Notes under the pieces: model-generated | What the model was told of the DNA's origin: nothing | Databases searched by the model: none | Seen by the model: only the letters and a program-made list of their open reading frames with translations | Shown: positions 1 through 4,681 of the stretch, one piece after another | How the letters are laid out: each line of letters opens with the position of its first letter | Numbering within the stretch: position 1 is the stretch's first letter | Program-made: the position numbers and the translations under genes | Origin: a virus | Virus record (IMG/VR): IMGVR_UViG_3300009506_000047 | Coordinates: 1-50,832 of that record | Direction: 5' to 3' (one strand) | DNA length: 50,832 nucleotides

Positions 1-144
1 CCATCATATATTATCTTTCGCGCTTTCATTTTATACCTCCGGGCCTATCTTGGCCCTTAATATTATTGCATTTACCTGAACGACCCTACCATCTGCGTAT
101 TCAAGTTCTCTGATTTCCCCTTTGCCCAATAACTTAACAATATC
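1..144. repeat. Left copy of 144-bp terminal direct repeat
   Basis: Identical to 50689..50832. It means the sequence is circular, or a circularly permuted or directly repeated linear genome, with a unit length of 50,688 bp. The repeat falls inside small unknown genes, far from the terminases, so an arbitrary assembly breakpoint is more likely than a true packaging terminus. Reads crossing the join would settle it. Confidence 0.97.
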
Positions 145-225
145 ATCAAGTGTTAAGTCAATTCTCTTTTCAATTATATGCTCATGTTCCAGATATTTTG
201 AATCTGGATTGAATGATGTTTTCAT
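31..225 (-). CDS. Hypothetical protein, 64 aa
   Basis: I do not recognise this 64-residue protein. It is mixed-charge, with no membrane segment or cysteine pair. It starts with ATG and overlaps the end of the preceding gene by 4 nt, so it belongs to the same small operon. Its last codons form a GGGCC/GGCCC hairpin (41..56) directly followed by GGAGG, which can serve as ribosome site for what lies downstream. The gene crosses the terminal repeat and so reappears truncated at the right end. Confidence 0.7.
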   Translation of the reverse strand: MKTSFNPDSKYLEHEHIIEKRIDLTLDDIVKLLGKGEIRELEYADGRVVQVNAIILRAKIGPEV

Positions 226-455
226 AACTCACCCCGTTTTGCCATTTCCAGTTCCCGTTGGTCTTTATATGGCCAATACGGCTCATCAGTAAATTCAAAT
301 CCATGTGTGGAAATTTGCCCATCAATTAATGCTTGGATTGTATCCACAATAACACCCTCTCCTGGTTTTGCTGTTTGCAATTCCCGGAAATTTTTTGCTC
401 TCTTACTTCGTATCAATCGCCAATCAACCCCGGTTTTAATACTGTCTTTTGCCAT
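222..455 (-). CDS. Hypothetical protein, 77 aa
   Basis: A charged 77-residue protein of unknown role, starting MAKDSIK and ending in an aspartate/glutamate/lysine-rich tail. A strong Shine-Dalgarno (AGGAGACGAAGG) lies just upstream of the ATG. Before that is a perfect GGGGCCGG/CCGGCCCC hairpin and a short A-rich tract. The same leader layout is found in front of the gene at 47580..47774, whose protein also begins with MA[KR]D. The stop overlaps the next gene by 4 nt. Confidence 0.7.
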   Translation of the reverse strand: MAKDSIKTGVDWRLIRSKRAKNFRELQTAKPGEGVIVDTIQALIDGQISTHGFEFTDEPYWPYKDQRELEMAKRGEL

Positions 456-475
456 CCTTCGTCTCCTGCTAATAT

Positions 476-499
476 GGGGCCGGAATCCACGCCGGCCCC
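476..499 (-). promoter_or_regulatory. GC-rich leader hairpin
   Basis: GGGGCCGG and CCGGCCCC arms with an 8-nt loop, lying about 20 nt upstream of the ATG at 455. On the minus strand it is preceded by CCAAAAATTAAC and followed by ATATT then AGGAGA. It could stabilise the 5' end of a processed transcript or control ribosome access. On the plus strand the same element looks like an intrinsic terminator (hairpin plus TTTTT), but no plus gene precedes it. Confidence 0.6.
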
Positions 500-611
500 G
501 TTAATTTTTGGTTATACCCGACAAATCCTCCTTTCGTTCAGGTTCATCCCGCACCTAACAGCAACTTATAGTATAAATTATCACCCCCTTTCAGGCGGCG
601 TATCGTTGCCG

Positions 612-719
612 CTACCCACACTTCATTATGATCGCAATTAATATTGCAATAACTAAATAAATAATGCTACCGAATAAACAGCCGTTGATAAGCCCCCTCG
701 CCGCGTCTAGCTCACCCAT
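612..719 (-). CDS. Small membrane protein, 35 aa
   Basis: A 35-residue peptide beginning MGELDAARG, followed by one hydrophobic helix (about residues 11-31, rich in I, L, A) and a short basic tail ending KCG. It has a good ribosome site (AAGGGGGATCATAAA) and overlaps the preceding gene by 13 nt in another frame. It could be a holin-like or inner-membrane accessory peptide, but nothing specific identifies it. Between its stop and the gene at 455 (about 150 nt) I see only the leader hairpin and a possible SD without a convincing reading frame. Confidence 0.5.
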   Translation of the reverse strand: MGELDAARGLINGCLFGSIIYLVIAILIAIIMKCG

Positions 720-1045
720 TTTATGATCCCCCTTCTCTGTAGCCAGTTCCAATGGCGGAGACTCATTGAGCGTTGCTTGTGACCCCCAAATTGATACCAG
801 TCTAGCGGCGTCTGTTTTGATACCCTGCTGTCATACCACTTTAAATTTTCTGCTATCTGCTCTGCTGATGGCGTATCCTCACGCGACACTAGGACTATTT
901 TATTAAAGATAGTTTCCAAGTCTGGTTTAGTTTGGAGAAATGTTTTAACCGCTTCCCCAAGTCCTATTGGATAACTGTCATATTGGTTGTATGTTACCTT
1001 TGTTATGCCATTCTTATAAAACCCATAAGCCCCTCCTGTTCCCAT
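707..1045 (-). CDS. Phage protein of the MGTxG...YDSYP type, 112 aa
   Basis: The N-terminus (MGTGGAYGF, then KVTYNQYDSYPIGLG) matches the style of a hypothetical protein common in phages, which as I recall starts MGTRG and carries a YDSYP motif and a later DWY...Q motif. Here the DWY motif (about residue 81) is followed by an unrelated tail of about 30 residues. In the -1 frame after the G5 run near position 789 the reading continues open into the next small gene. The protein may therefore be a shortened or frame-disturbed family member. Function unknown. Ribosome site AAGGAGATTTTATT. Confidence 0.65.
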   Translation of the reverse strand: MGTGGAYGFYKNGITKVTYNQYDSYPIGLGEAVKTFLQTKPDLETIFNKIVLVSREDTPSAEQIAENLKWYDSRVSKQTPLDWYQFGGHKQRSMSLRHWNWLQRRGIIKWVS

Positions 1046-1265
1046 AATAAAATCTCCTTACAATGTTATTAATATGGGCAGGCGTTCCCTCTGCTGGTGG
1101 TCTGCCTGCCCTTTGCCCATAAAATAACTGTAAACATCTCCTATGTTGAATTACCCGCGTTTATTGCACGGCTTTGCATCCCTCTGATGCTCACCGGCAC
1201 AGCCGGGCTTTGCGCCTGGCTTCACGCTTTATTCATTAGACTTCATGATGCTTTCCCTTTCCCAC
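1046..1265 (-). other. Structured intergenic leader
   Basis: This 220-bp gap has no convincing gene, only very short frames such as a GTG-started 24-codon one. It holds a chain of small hairpins: CCGGC/GCCGG and GCATC/GATGC around 1165-1200, and an 8-bp GGGCAGGC/GCCTGCCC stem at 1076..1111 close to the ribosome site of the next gene. It may be a structured leader RNA. No promoter of consensus quality was seen. Confidence 0.4.
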
Positions 1266-1475
1266 TTATTTGTGGTCTTGCTCATAGCCATAGGCTACGT
1301 CATGAGCTATGGCAAGAGCTATGTGAAAACTATAGCTTAATTGTAGACCAAATTTCTTACAAGCGTTTTCGTATAGGTCTATTTGGTTGACCTCACCATG
1401 CTCATTGACATAGGTTTCCGGGGAGCGTTCAAGCTCCCCGGACATCCATTCCTGTATTCTCTGGAATTTGTTCAT
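1266..1475 (-). CDS. Hypothetical protein, 69 aa
   Basis: Unknown 69-residue protein starting MNKFQRIQEWMSGELERSPE. I chose the ATG at 1475 because it makes an ATGA overlap with the stop of the preceding gene, which suggests translational coupling. An upstream frame is open but lies wholly inside the neighbour. A perfect 10-bp hairpin (TCCGGGGAGC / GCTCCCCGGA, 1417..1442) sits about 33 nt after the start codon and encodes SGELERSPE. Confidence 0.65.
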   Translation of the reverse strand: MNKFQRIQEWMSGELERSPETYVNEHGEVNQIDLYENACKKFGLQLSYSFHIALAIAHDVAYGYEQDHK

Positions 1476-1978
1476 TTTGTCACCACAAATCTTTTCCATG
1501 TTCCATCCATGAAGCCCCAATTTATTCTATCCAGACCTATTGTCGCGGTATGGTTGGGGTTTTCCATATTTACCATATCGGCACATTGTCTGCCCAGATA
1601 TTCCCGAATGTCCAAGACTTTGAACACTTCCGTAATTTGTGTTTGAGATTCGGCGTGATAATATGAATTGACCAACATATCGCTTATTTTGATTGCCTGC
1701 TTTTTAGTGTCATTTATCTTCGCGGCTTCATCCCTTATCATTGGAGCCACAAAGTCTATAGCTTCCTGAACCGTATCACCATTGAAGCCCCTATCCCATA
1801 CCTGACCATTGCTGTATTCAGCAAAATATCTGATCTTGCCCAAATCAAGGTCAAGAAAGTCATATACTTTGACTTCAAATCTGAAAAATGCCTCATCAGC
1901 TTGCAGTGCTTCCTCTATCTCAGATTCGGTTAGCCCTAACTCATCCGACCATTCAATTGCTATTTGTTCCCTTGTCAT
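1472..1978 (-). CDS. Hypothetical protein, 168 aa
   Basis: A soluble, acidic 168-residue protein of unknown role. The N-terminal third (EWSDELGLTESEIEEALQ) looks helical. There are no obvious motifs, signal peptide or metal-binding residues. It follows a hairpin with a UUCG loop and a GGGATCAGGG ribosome site. The 3' end overlaps the next gene through ATGA. Confidence 0.7.
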   Translation of the reverse strand: MTREQIAIEWSDELGLTESEIEEALQADEAFFRFEVKVYDFLDLDLGKIRYFAEYSNGQVWDRGFNGDTVQEAIDFVAPMIRDEAAKINDTKKQAIKISDMLVNSYYHAESQTQITEVFKVLDIREYLGRQCADMVNMENPNHTATIGLDRINWGFMDGTWKRFVVTK

Positions 1979-1997
1979 TTCCCTGATCCCTCGATTT

Positions 1998-2015
1998 GGC
2001 GGCCCGAAGGCCGCC
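1998..2015 (-). promoter_or_regulatory. Leader hairpin with C(UUCG)G tetraloop
   Basis: On the minus strand GGCGGCC-TTCG-GGCCGCC is a 7-bp stem closed by the exceptionally stable UUCG tetraloop. It sits about 20 nt before the start of the 168-residue gene and directly after the stop of the gene at 2026. No U-tract follows, so it is more likely an RNA-stability or translation element than a terminator. Confidence 0.6.
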
Positions 2016-2025
2016 GACTATATCA

Positions 2026-2307
2026 TTAGATGCCCTTAATGCCACTAGGTCTTGTATAATCAAATACATCAGCTTTTTCACAATCATTTATTTCATGTGT
2101 TAGCAAATCGCTTTGGCCATCATGAAAGATTGTCAACATATTCAATCTGACTAATCCAACCGGCGTTACTTGCATTCCCATACTACCGCTACAATATTTC
2201 ATCCCTAATGTTTTAGCCTTATTTCTAATAGCATTGATTTCGGGATTTCTACCTTCATACGATACCTGAATTGTATTTCTACTAACTGTGATTCCTGTTA
2301 CTGCCAT
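2026..2307 (-). CDS. Hypothetical protein, 93 aa, XRE-regulated
   Basis: A 93-residue protein starting MAVTGITVSRNTIQV, unrecognised. The frame is open further upstream, but that part overlaps the promoter at 2354..2382. The ATG at 2307 has a proper SD (AGGAGACAAGGAA), so I place the start there. Its promoter carries the same operator as the promoters of the XRE gene and of the gene at 3722..3949, so it is probably repressed by the XRE protein. Confidence 0.7.
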   Translation of the reverse strand: MAVTGITVSRNTIQVSYEGRNPEINAIRNKAKTLGMKYCSGSMGMQVTPVGLVRLNMLTIFHDGQSDLLTHEINDCEKADVFDYTRPSGIKGI

Positions 2308-2353
2308 TTCCTTGTCTCCTGTAAGTTTTCCATCTCCCCCGCCTCTAGTATTA

Positions 2354-2382
2354 ATTATATCATAGTGTGACATCTATGTCAA
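2354..2382 (-). promoter_or_regulatory. Sigma70 promoter with XRE operator (copy 1)
   Basis: TTGACA and TATAAT, both perfect, are separated by 17 bp. The spacer contains the operator-like sequence TAGATGTCACACTA. It is part of a 41-bp block (2349..2389) identical to 3990..4030. Confidence 0.85.
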
Positions 2383-2433
2383 GGAAAAAGTAAAGAAAAA
2401 GCGACATTTATGCCGCCAAAATAGCAAAATTTT

Positions 2434-2622
2434 TTAGACTAAAATTGAGGGATGCGTATCAAGGGCATGAGCTATCTTTTCCAGAGTATTCATTGTGATG
2501 TTCTTAGTCTCACCCTTCATTATTCTGATGATATGCCTTCGTGATATTCCTGATATTGCTTCCAATTGTACCTGCGTCATTTCCTTTTCGTCCATTAGTT
2601 TTTTGAGTCGTTCAATATTCAT
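2434..2622 (-). CDS. XRE/Cro-family repressor, 62 aa
   Basis: A single helix-turn-helix domain makes up the whole protein. The motif TQVQLEAISGISRRHIIRIM (about residues 16-35) matches the Cro/C1 type, with the usual NTLEKIAHALD helix behind it. Minimal Cro-like repressors have this length. Start: ATG with SD CGGAGGTGATTAT. Its own promoter (2641..2669) has a perfect 13-bp dyad between -35 and -10, and two nearby promoters carry variants. Autoregulation and control of the flanking small genes are therefore likely. Whether it decides lysogeny is unclear, since no integrase is present. Confidence 0.85.
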   Translation of the reverse strand: MNIERLKKLMDEKEMTQVQLEAISGISRRHIIRIMKGETKNITMNTLEKIAHALDTHPSILV

Positions 2623-2640
2623 ATAATCACCTCCGCTTAT

Positions 2641-2669
2641 ATTATACCATAGTGTGACACTAATGGCAA
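2641..2669 (-). promoter_or_regulatory. Promoter of XRE gene with 13-bp operator
   Basis: TTGCCA-17 bp-TATAAT. The spacer holds TAGTGTCACACTA, a perfect odd dyad (2650..2662). Transcription would start about 10-15 nt before the Shine-Dalgarno, so the leader is very short. Confidence 0.8.
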
Positions 2670-2672
2670 TAA

Positions 2673-2921
2673 CTATTCATCCAATACTTCCACCCACCAT
2701 TCTTGCAGCCTATAACCCTCGCCAACCTGTTCCATGCCCCTGAACCGCATCCCATCTGCCGAAATGCTCAGCAATGTGGGGCTATGCAGTATTTGATTAT
2801 TCTCACCAAGTAAGTATAATGTTGGCGTGATACTATTATAATCCAAATCCCCGCAATAGCCTACAGGATGTTGGACTTTAATCCCTTTGGCAGATAGTAG
2901 TTTGTATATAGTTACTTGCAT
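2673..2921 (-). CDS. Hypothetical protein, 82 aa
   Basis: Unrecognised soluble protein starting MQVTIYKLLSAKGIKVQHP and ending EWWVEVLDE, with predicted mostly beta character. It is the last gene of a three-gene set (31, 34 and 82 residues) whose stops and starts nearly touch. A function cannot be assigned. Confidence 0.65.
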   Translation of the reverse strand: MQVTIYKLLSAKGIKVQHPVGYCGDLDYNSITPTLYLLGENNQILHSPTLLSISADGMRFRGMEQVGEGYRLQEWWVEVLDE

Positions 2922-2922
2922 A

Positions 2923-3027
2923 TCAACAATTCCGTAACACTATCACCAATAGTGTTATCCAGAAAGCTAAACTGATTATTGTACCATTAATGAAGCCTTT
3001 TATCGGAGTTAGTGGGTCATCTTCCAT
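2923..3027 (-). CDS. Small membrane peptide, 34 aa
   Basis: MEDDPLTPIKGF is followed by a single hydrophobic helix of about 18 residues and a tail RNC. The ribosome site AGGGGGCGATTAG overlaps the stop of the upstream peptide (TAG immediately followed by ATG). The N-out or N-in orientation cannot be told. It might be a membrane-active accessory such as a superinfection or lysis peptide, but this is speculation. Confidence 0.5.
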   Translation of the reverse strand: MEDDPLTPIKGFINGTIISLAFWITLLVIVLRNC

Positions 3028-3123
3028 CTAATCGCCCCCTATAATAAGTATGCAATCCAGAGCCTTTGCTATATAATCCACATATACTCCAACTGCCTTT
3101 GTCACCTCGTCAATATCCCTCAT
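3028..3123 (-). CDS. Hypothetical peptide, 31 aa
   Basis: Thirty-one residues, MRDIDEVTKAVGVYVDYIAKALDC..., amphipathic and possibly helical. It has an AAGGAAAG ribosome site. Its TAG stop touches the ATG of the next small membrane peptide, which supports both as real genes of one operon. Function unknown. Confidence 0.45.
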   Translation of the reverse strand: MRDIDEVTKAVGVYVDYIAKALDCILIIGGD

Positions 3124-3210
3124 GGCTTTCCTTATAGCCTGGGATTTATAAGTATAGAAGCCGTGTCAAGGTTCACTTGCCGGGTAGTATTTATCCCCTC
3201 ATTGTGGCCA

Positions 3211-3252
3211 TAAAAAAGGCGAAAAAGAGACCTTTCTTGCTCCTTTTCGCCT
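3211..3252 (-). terminator. Intrinsic terminator, minus strand
   Basis: The stem AGGCGAAAA (one mismatch) GAG pairs with CTC TTTTCGCCT and is followed by TTTTTT on the minus strand. It ends transcription coming from the RHH gene. Confidence 0.8.
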
Positions 3253-3280
3253 ATCAGTACGAAAATATTTGATTTTAATT

Positions 3281-3310
3281 TTGACAAATGTAAAACATAT
3301 TTGCTATAAT
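3281..3310 (+). promoter_or_regulatory. Plus-strand sigma70 promoter
   Basis: TTGACA-18 bp-TATAAT, both boxes perfect, on the strand opposite to all genes. It reads towards the 3' end of the RHH gene. No plus-strand reading frame follows, only a terminator-like hairpin about 75 bp on. Confidence 0.75.
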
Positions 3311-3316
3311 ACATAT

Positions 3317-3407
3317 TGCAATCCAAGTGATTGTAAAATTGAATTTAAACCCGCGCTCAAAAATGGGTTAAATTTTTGACTTGAGCCTAGTTCAAGCTAG
3401 GCTTTTG
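3317..3407 (+). ncRNA. Candidate small RNA antisense to RHH 3' region
   Basis: Defined by the plus-strand promoter at 3281..3310 and the intrinsic terminator at 3384..3407. The transcript would be about 90 nt and has no usable frame (its only ATG is followed by GGT TAA). It lies opposite the 3' untranslated part of the RHH mRNA, between that gene's stop and its terminator. A role as antisense regulator, or as a decoy that blocks read-through, is inferred only from position. Confidence 0.55.
3384..3407 (+). terminator. Intrinsic terminator, plus strand
   Basis: AGCCTAG-TTCAAG-CTAGGCT followed by TTTTG. It stops plus-strand transcription 5 nt before the stop codon of the convergent RHH gene. 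Confidence 0.65.
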
Positions 3408-3411
3408 TCGT

Positions 3412-3582
3412 TTAAACGGACTTTATTCTTTTTTCAATGTCCCGCGCCTTAATACCTTCGCGTTCAAAAAGTAATCGAATCCCCTGACGTATCAAATCGC
3501 TTTTATTCTTATATCCTCGTTTCTCTGAAAGAATTTTTAATCCTTCGACTTCAAATTTTCCTAAGCTCAGACCGGTTATCAT
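3412..3582 (-). CDS. Ribbon-helix-helix (CopG/Arc-like) regulator, 56 aa
   Basis: The 56-residue protein starts with a probable beta strand (MITGLSLGKFEVEG), followed by two helices around a turn: LKILSEKRGY, then NKSDLIRQGIRLLFEREG. This is the classic layout of Arc/CopG DNA-binding dimers. It has a strong ribosome site (AAAGGAGTTATTAA) and its own consensus promoter at 3612..3640. An ACGTGCATA/TATGCACGT inverted pair overlaps and flanks that promoter, so it may repress itself. A convergent small-RNA promoter faces its 3' end. Confidence 0.75.
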   Translation of the reverse strand: MITGLSLGKFEVEGLKILSEKRGYKNKSDLIRQGIRLLFEREGIKARDIEKRIKSV

Positions 3583-3611
3583 TTAATAACTCCTTTCAAT
3601 CATTGATATAT

Positions 3612-3640
3612 ATTATAAATGTAGGACGTGCATAAGTCAA
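3612..3640 (-). promoter_or_regulatory. Promoter of RHH gene
   Basis: TTGACT-17 bp-TATAAT. The spacer contains TATGCACGT (3626..3634 in inverted form). A matching inverted copy lies at 3685..3693, upstream of the -35 box. The pair is a candidate operator for the RHH protein. Confidence 0.8.
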
Positions 3641-3721
3641 GAAAAATGCTGGTGCTTAGGTCATATAGATTTTTGTGTGAAAGATATGCACGTTAGAAAC
3701 CTGTATCTCTATATCGTCTCC

Positions 3722-3949
3722 TTACCCCTCTATAATGGTGAATAACTTCTCATATACCTCTTCAGGACTGTTACTATCAAGTGAATTTGGTGCTTGATAG
3801 TCGCCTTTATAGCCCGTGAAATTAAAATGATATATCCCCCATCTACCGCGCCGCTTCTCAACTATATTGGGATTAGCTTTAATAAAATCATCTAACAGCA
3901 TTTCGTGATGATAATTGATTCCAGATAAATCTAATTGCCCTTGTTTCAT
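3722..3949 (-). CDS. Hypothetical protein, 75 aa, XRE-regulated
   Basis: Unrecognised 75-residue protein starting MKQGQLDLSGINYHHEM, with a basic patch KRRGRWG in the middle and an acidic C-terminus. It is transcribed from the promoter at 3995..4023, which carries the XRE-type operator. Ribosome site AAGGAGATAGGAA. Between its stop and the RHH promoter (about 80 nt) nothing coding is seen. Confidence 0.7.
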   Translation of the reverse strand: MKQGQLDLSGINYHHEMLLDDFIKANPNIVEKRRGRWGIYHFNFTGYKGDYQAPNSLDSNSPEEVYEKLFTIIEG

Positions 3950-3989
3950 TTCCTATCTCCTTGTATTAGATGCTTGTTTCTTGTTACAT

Positions 3990-4030
3990 TATTAATTATA
4001 TCATAGTGTGACATCTATGTCAAGGAAAAA
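3990..4030 (-). promoter_or_regulatory. Promoter-operator block (copy 2)
   Basis: Forty-one bases identical to 2349..2389. Contains TTGACA (4018..4023), a 17-bp spacer with the TAGATGTCACACTA operator, and TATAAT (3995..4000). Drives the 75-residue gene. Confidence 0.85.
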
Positions 4031-4073
4031 TATTACATATATTAGAAAAAAATAGGCTTAAGCCAAAAAATAA

Positions 4074-4226
4074 TTATTTTTTATACATACAGGGATATAC
4101 CGGGTCTTTGGCTCTACATATAGTCATATCGTCAAATCTATAGATGCACCCGGCGGTGCATGGCGGGTAGTATTTCACTTTTGGATTGAAGCAGTCAAGG
4201 ATTTTTCGAATGTGATAGAGGAACAT
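4074..4226 (-). CDS. Cysteine-rich peptide, 50 aa
   Basis: MFLYHIRKILDCF... has five cysteines in 50 residues (about positions 12, 23, 27, 37, 46) and several tyrosines and prolines. That composition suggests a disulphide or metal-stabilised mini-protein. It follows a 9-bp hairpin (4237..4282) as several other genes here do, but no clear Shine-Dalgarno is visible, which lowers confidence. It would fill the otherwise empty stretch between 3950 and 4290. Confidence 0.4.
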   Translation of the reverse strand: MFLYHIRKILDCFNPKVKYYPPCTAGCIYRFDDMTICRAKDPVYPCMYKK

Positions 4227-4236
4227 AGATAAATAA

Positions 4237-4282
4237 GCCGCCGGAATATTTATTAGTTACAGCAGGGAGGGTGTCCGGCGGC
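4237..4282 (-). promoter_or_regulatory. Intergenic hairpin GCCGCCGGA
   Basis: A 9-bp perfect stem (GCCGCCGGA/TCCGGCGGC) directly after the stop of the gene at 4291 and followed by TTATTTAT. It could act as a weak terminator, or as a leader hairpin for the small cysteine-rich gene. Confidence 0.5.
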
Positions 4283-4290
4283 ATGGGCTA

Positions 4291-4593
4291 TTATGGCTTC
4301 TTAATAAGTATATCAATTTTCGCGGAATTTGTAGCGACACAGGACTTCAAATCATTTATATCCTTTGAGTTTTGGATTATAAAATCCATTTGCTTTTCTA
4401 CAAGTTGACTGGATGCCTTCAAAACAGCAACCTCAATTTTGTTGTCCATAGCTTCAATCTGTTTTTGCATGGCAATGATTTTGCCGGCAAGTCCAATAAT
4501 TGTACTGAAAATCAAAATTACTACCCAGGGCAGTATCTTTTCTCGAACCCAACCGGTAATATCTTCATATACTTGTCTCATTTCTCTAACCAT
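4291..4593 (-). CDS. One-TM coiled-coil membrane protein, holin-like candidate, 100 aa
   Basis: The N-terminus (MVREMRQVYEDITGWVREK) is followed by one hydrophobic helix (about residues 20-44, ILPWVVILIFSTIIGLAG). The rest is a long amphipathic helix with heptad character up to the basic end. I place the start at the ATG at 4593 behind GGGGAGTTGGACA; a TTG start 15 nt upstream is less likely. Its place at the end of the tail/spike cluster is where many phages put a holin, and one-TM holins with a coiled C-terminal region exist. A spanin-like or structural role remains possible. Confidence 0.55.
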   Translation of the reverse strand: MVREMRQVYEDITGWVREKILPWVVILIFSTIIGLAGKIIAMQKQIEAMDNKIEVAVLKASSQLVEKQMDFIIQNSKDINDLKSCVATNSAKIDILIKKP

Positions 4594-4681
4594 TGTCCAA
4601 CTCCCCAAAAAAAATTAAGAAAAGTTTTTAAACTATTGACAAAAACTGTCATAGGCTTTTCATAAGTTTTTTTTAAGGAAC

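Noticed and set aside
1-144. True direct terminal repeats as phage ends
   Set aside because: The repeat lies within small genes about 12 kb from the terminases and has a length near common assembly overlaps; an arbitrary breakpoint is simpler.
476-499. Plus-strand intrinsic terminator
   Set aside because: The hairpin plus T-run fits formally, but no plus-strand gene or promoter precedes it, while its position relative to a minus-strand ribosome site recurs.
333-641. Plus-strand frame of 102 codons
   Set aside because: Crosses gene ends and leader hairpins, has no ribosome site and mirrors minus-strand genes.
3132-3326. Open frame of 64 codons on the minus strand
   Set aside because: It starts with TTG, crosses the intrinsic terminator and lies opposite the plus-strand promoter, with no ribosome site.
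4609-4681. Plus-strand TTGACA near 4638 as promoter
   Set aside because: The matching -10 (TTCATA) is poor and nothing is encoded downstream on that strand.
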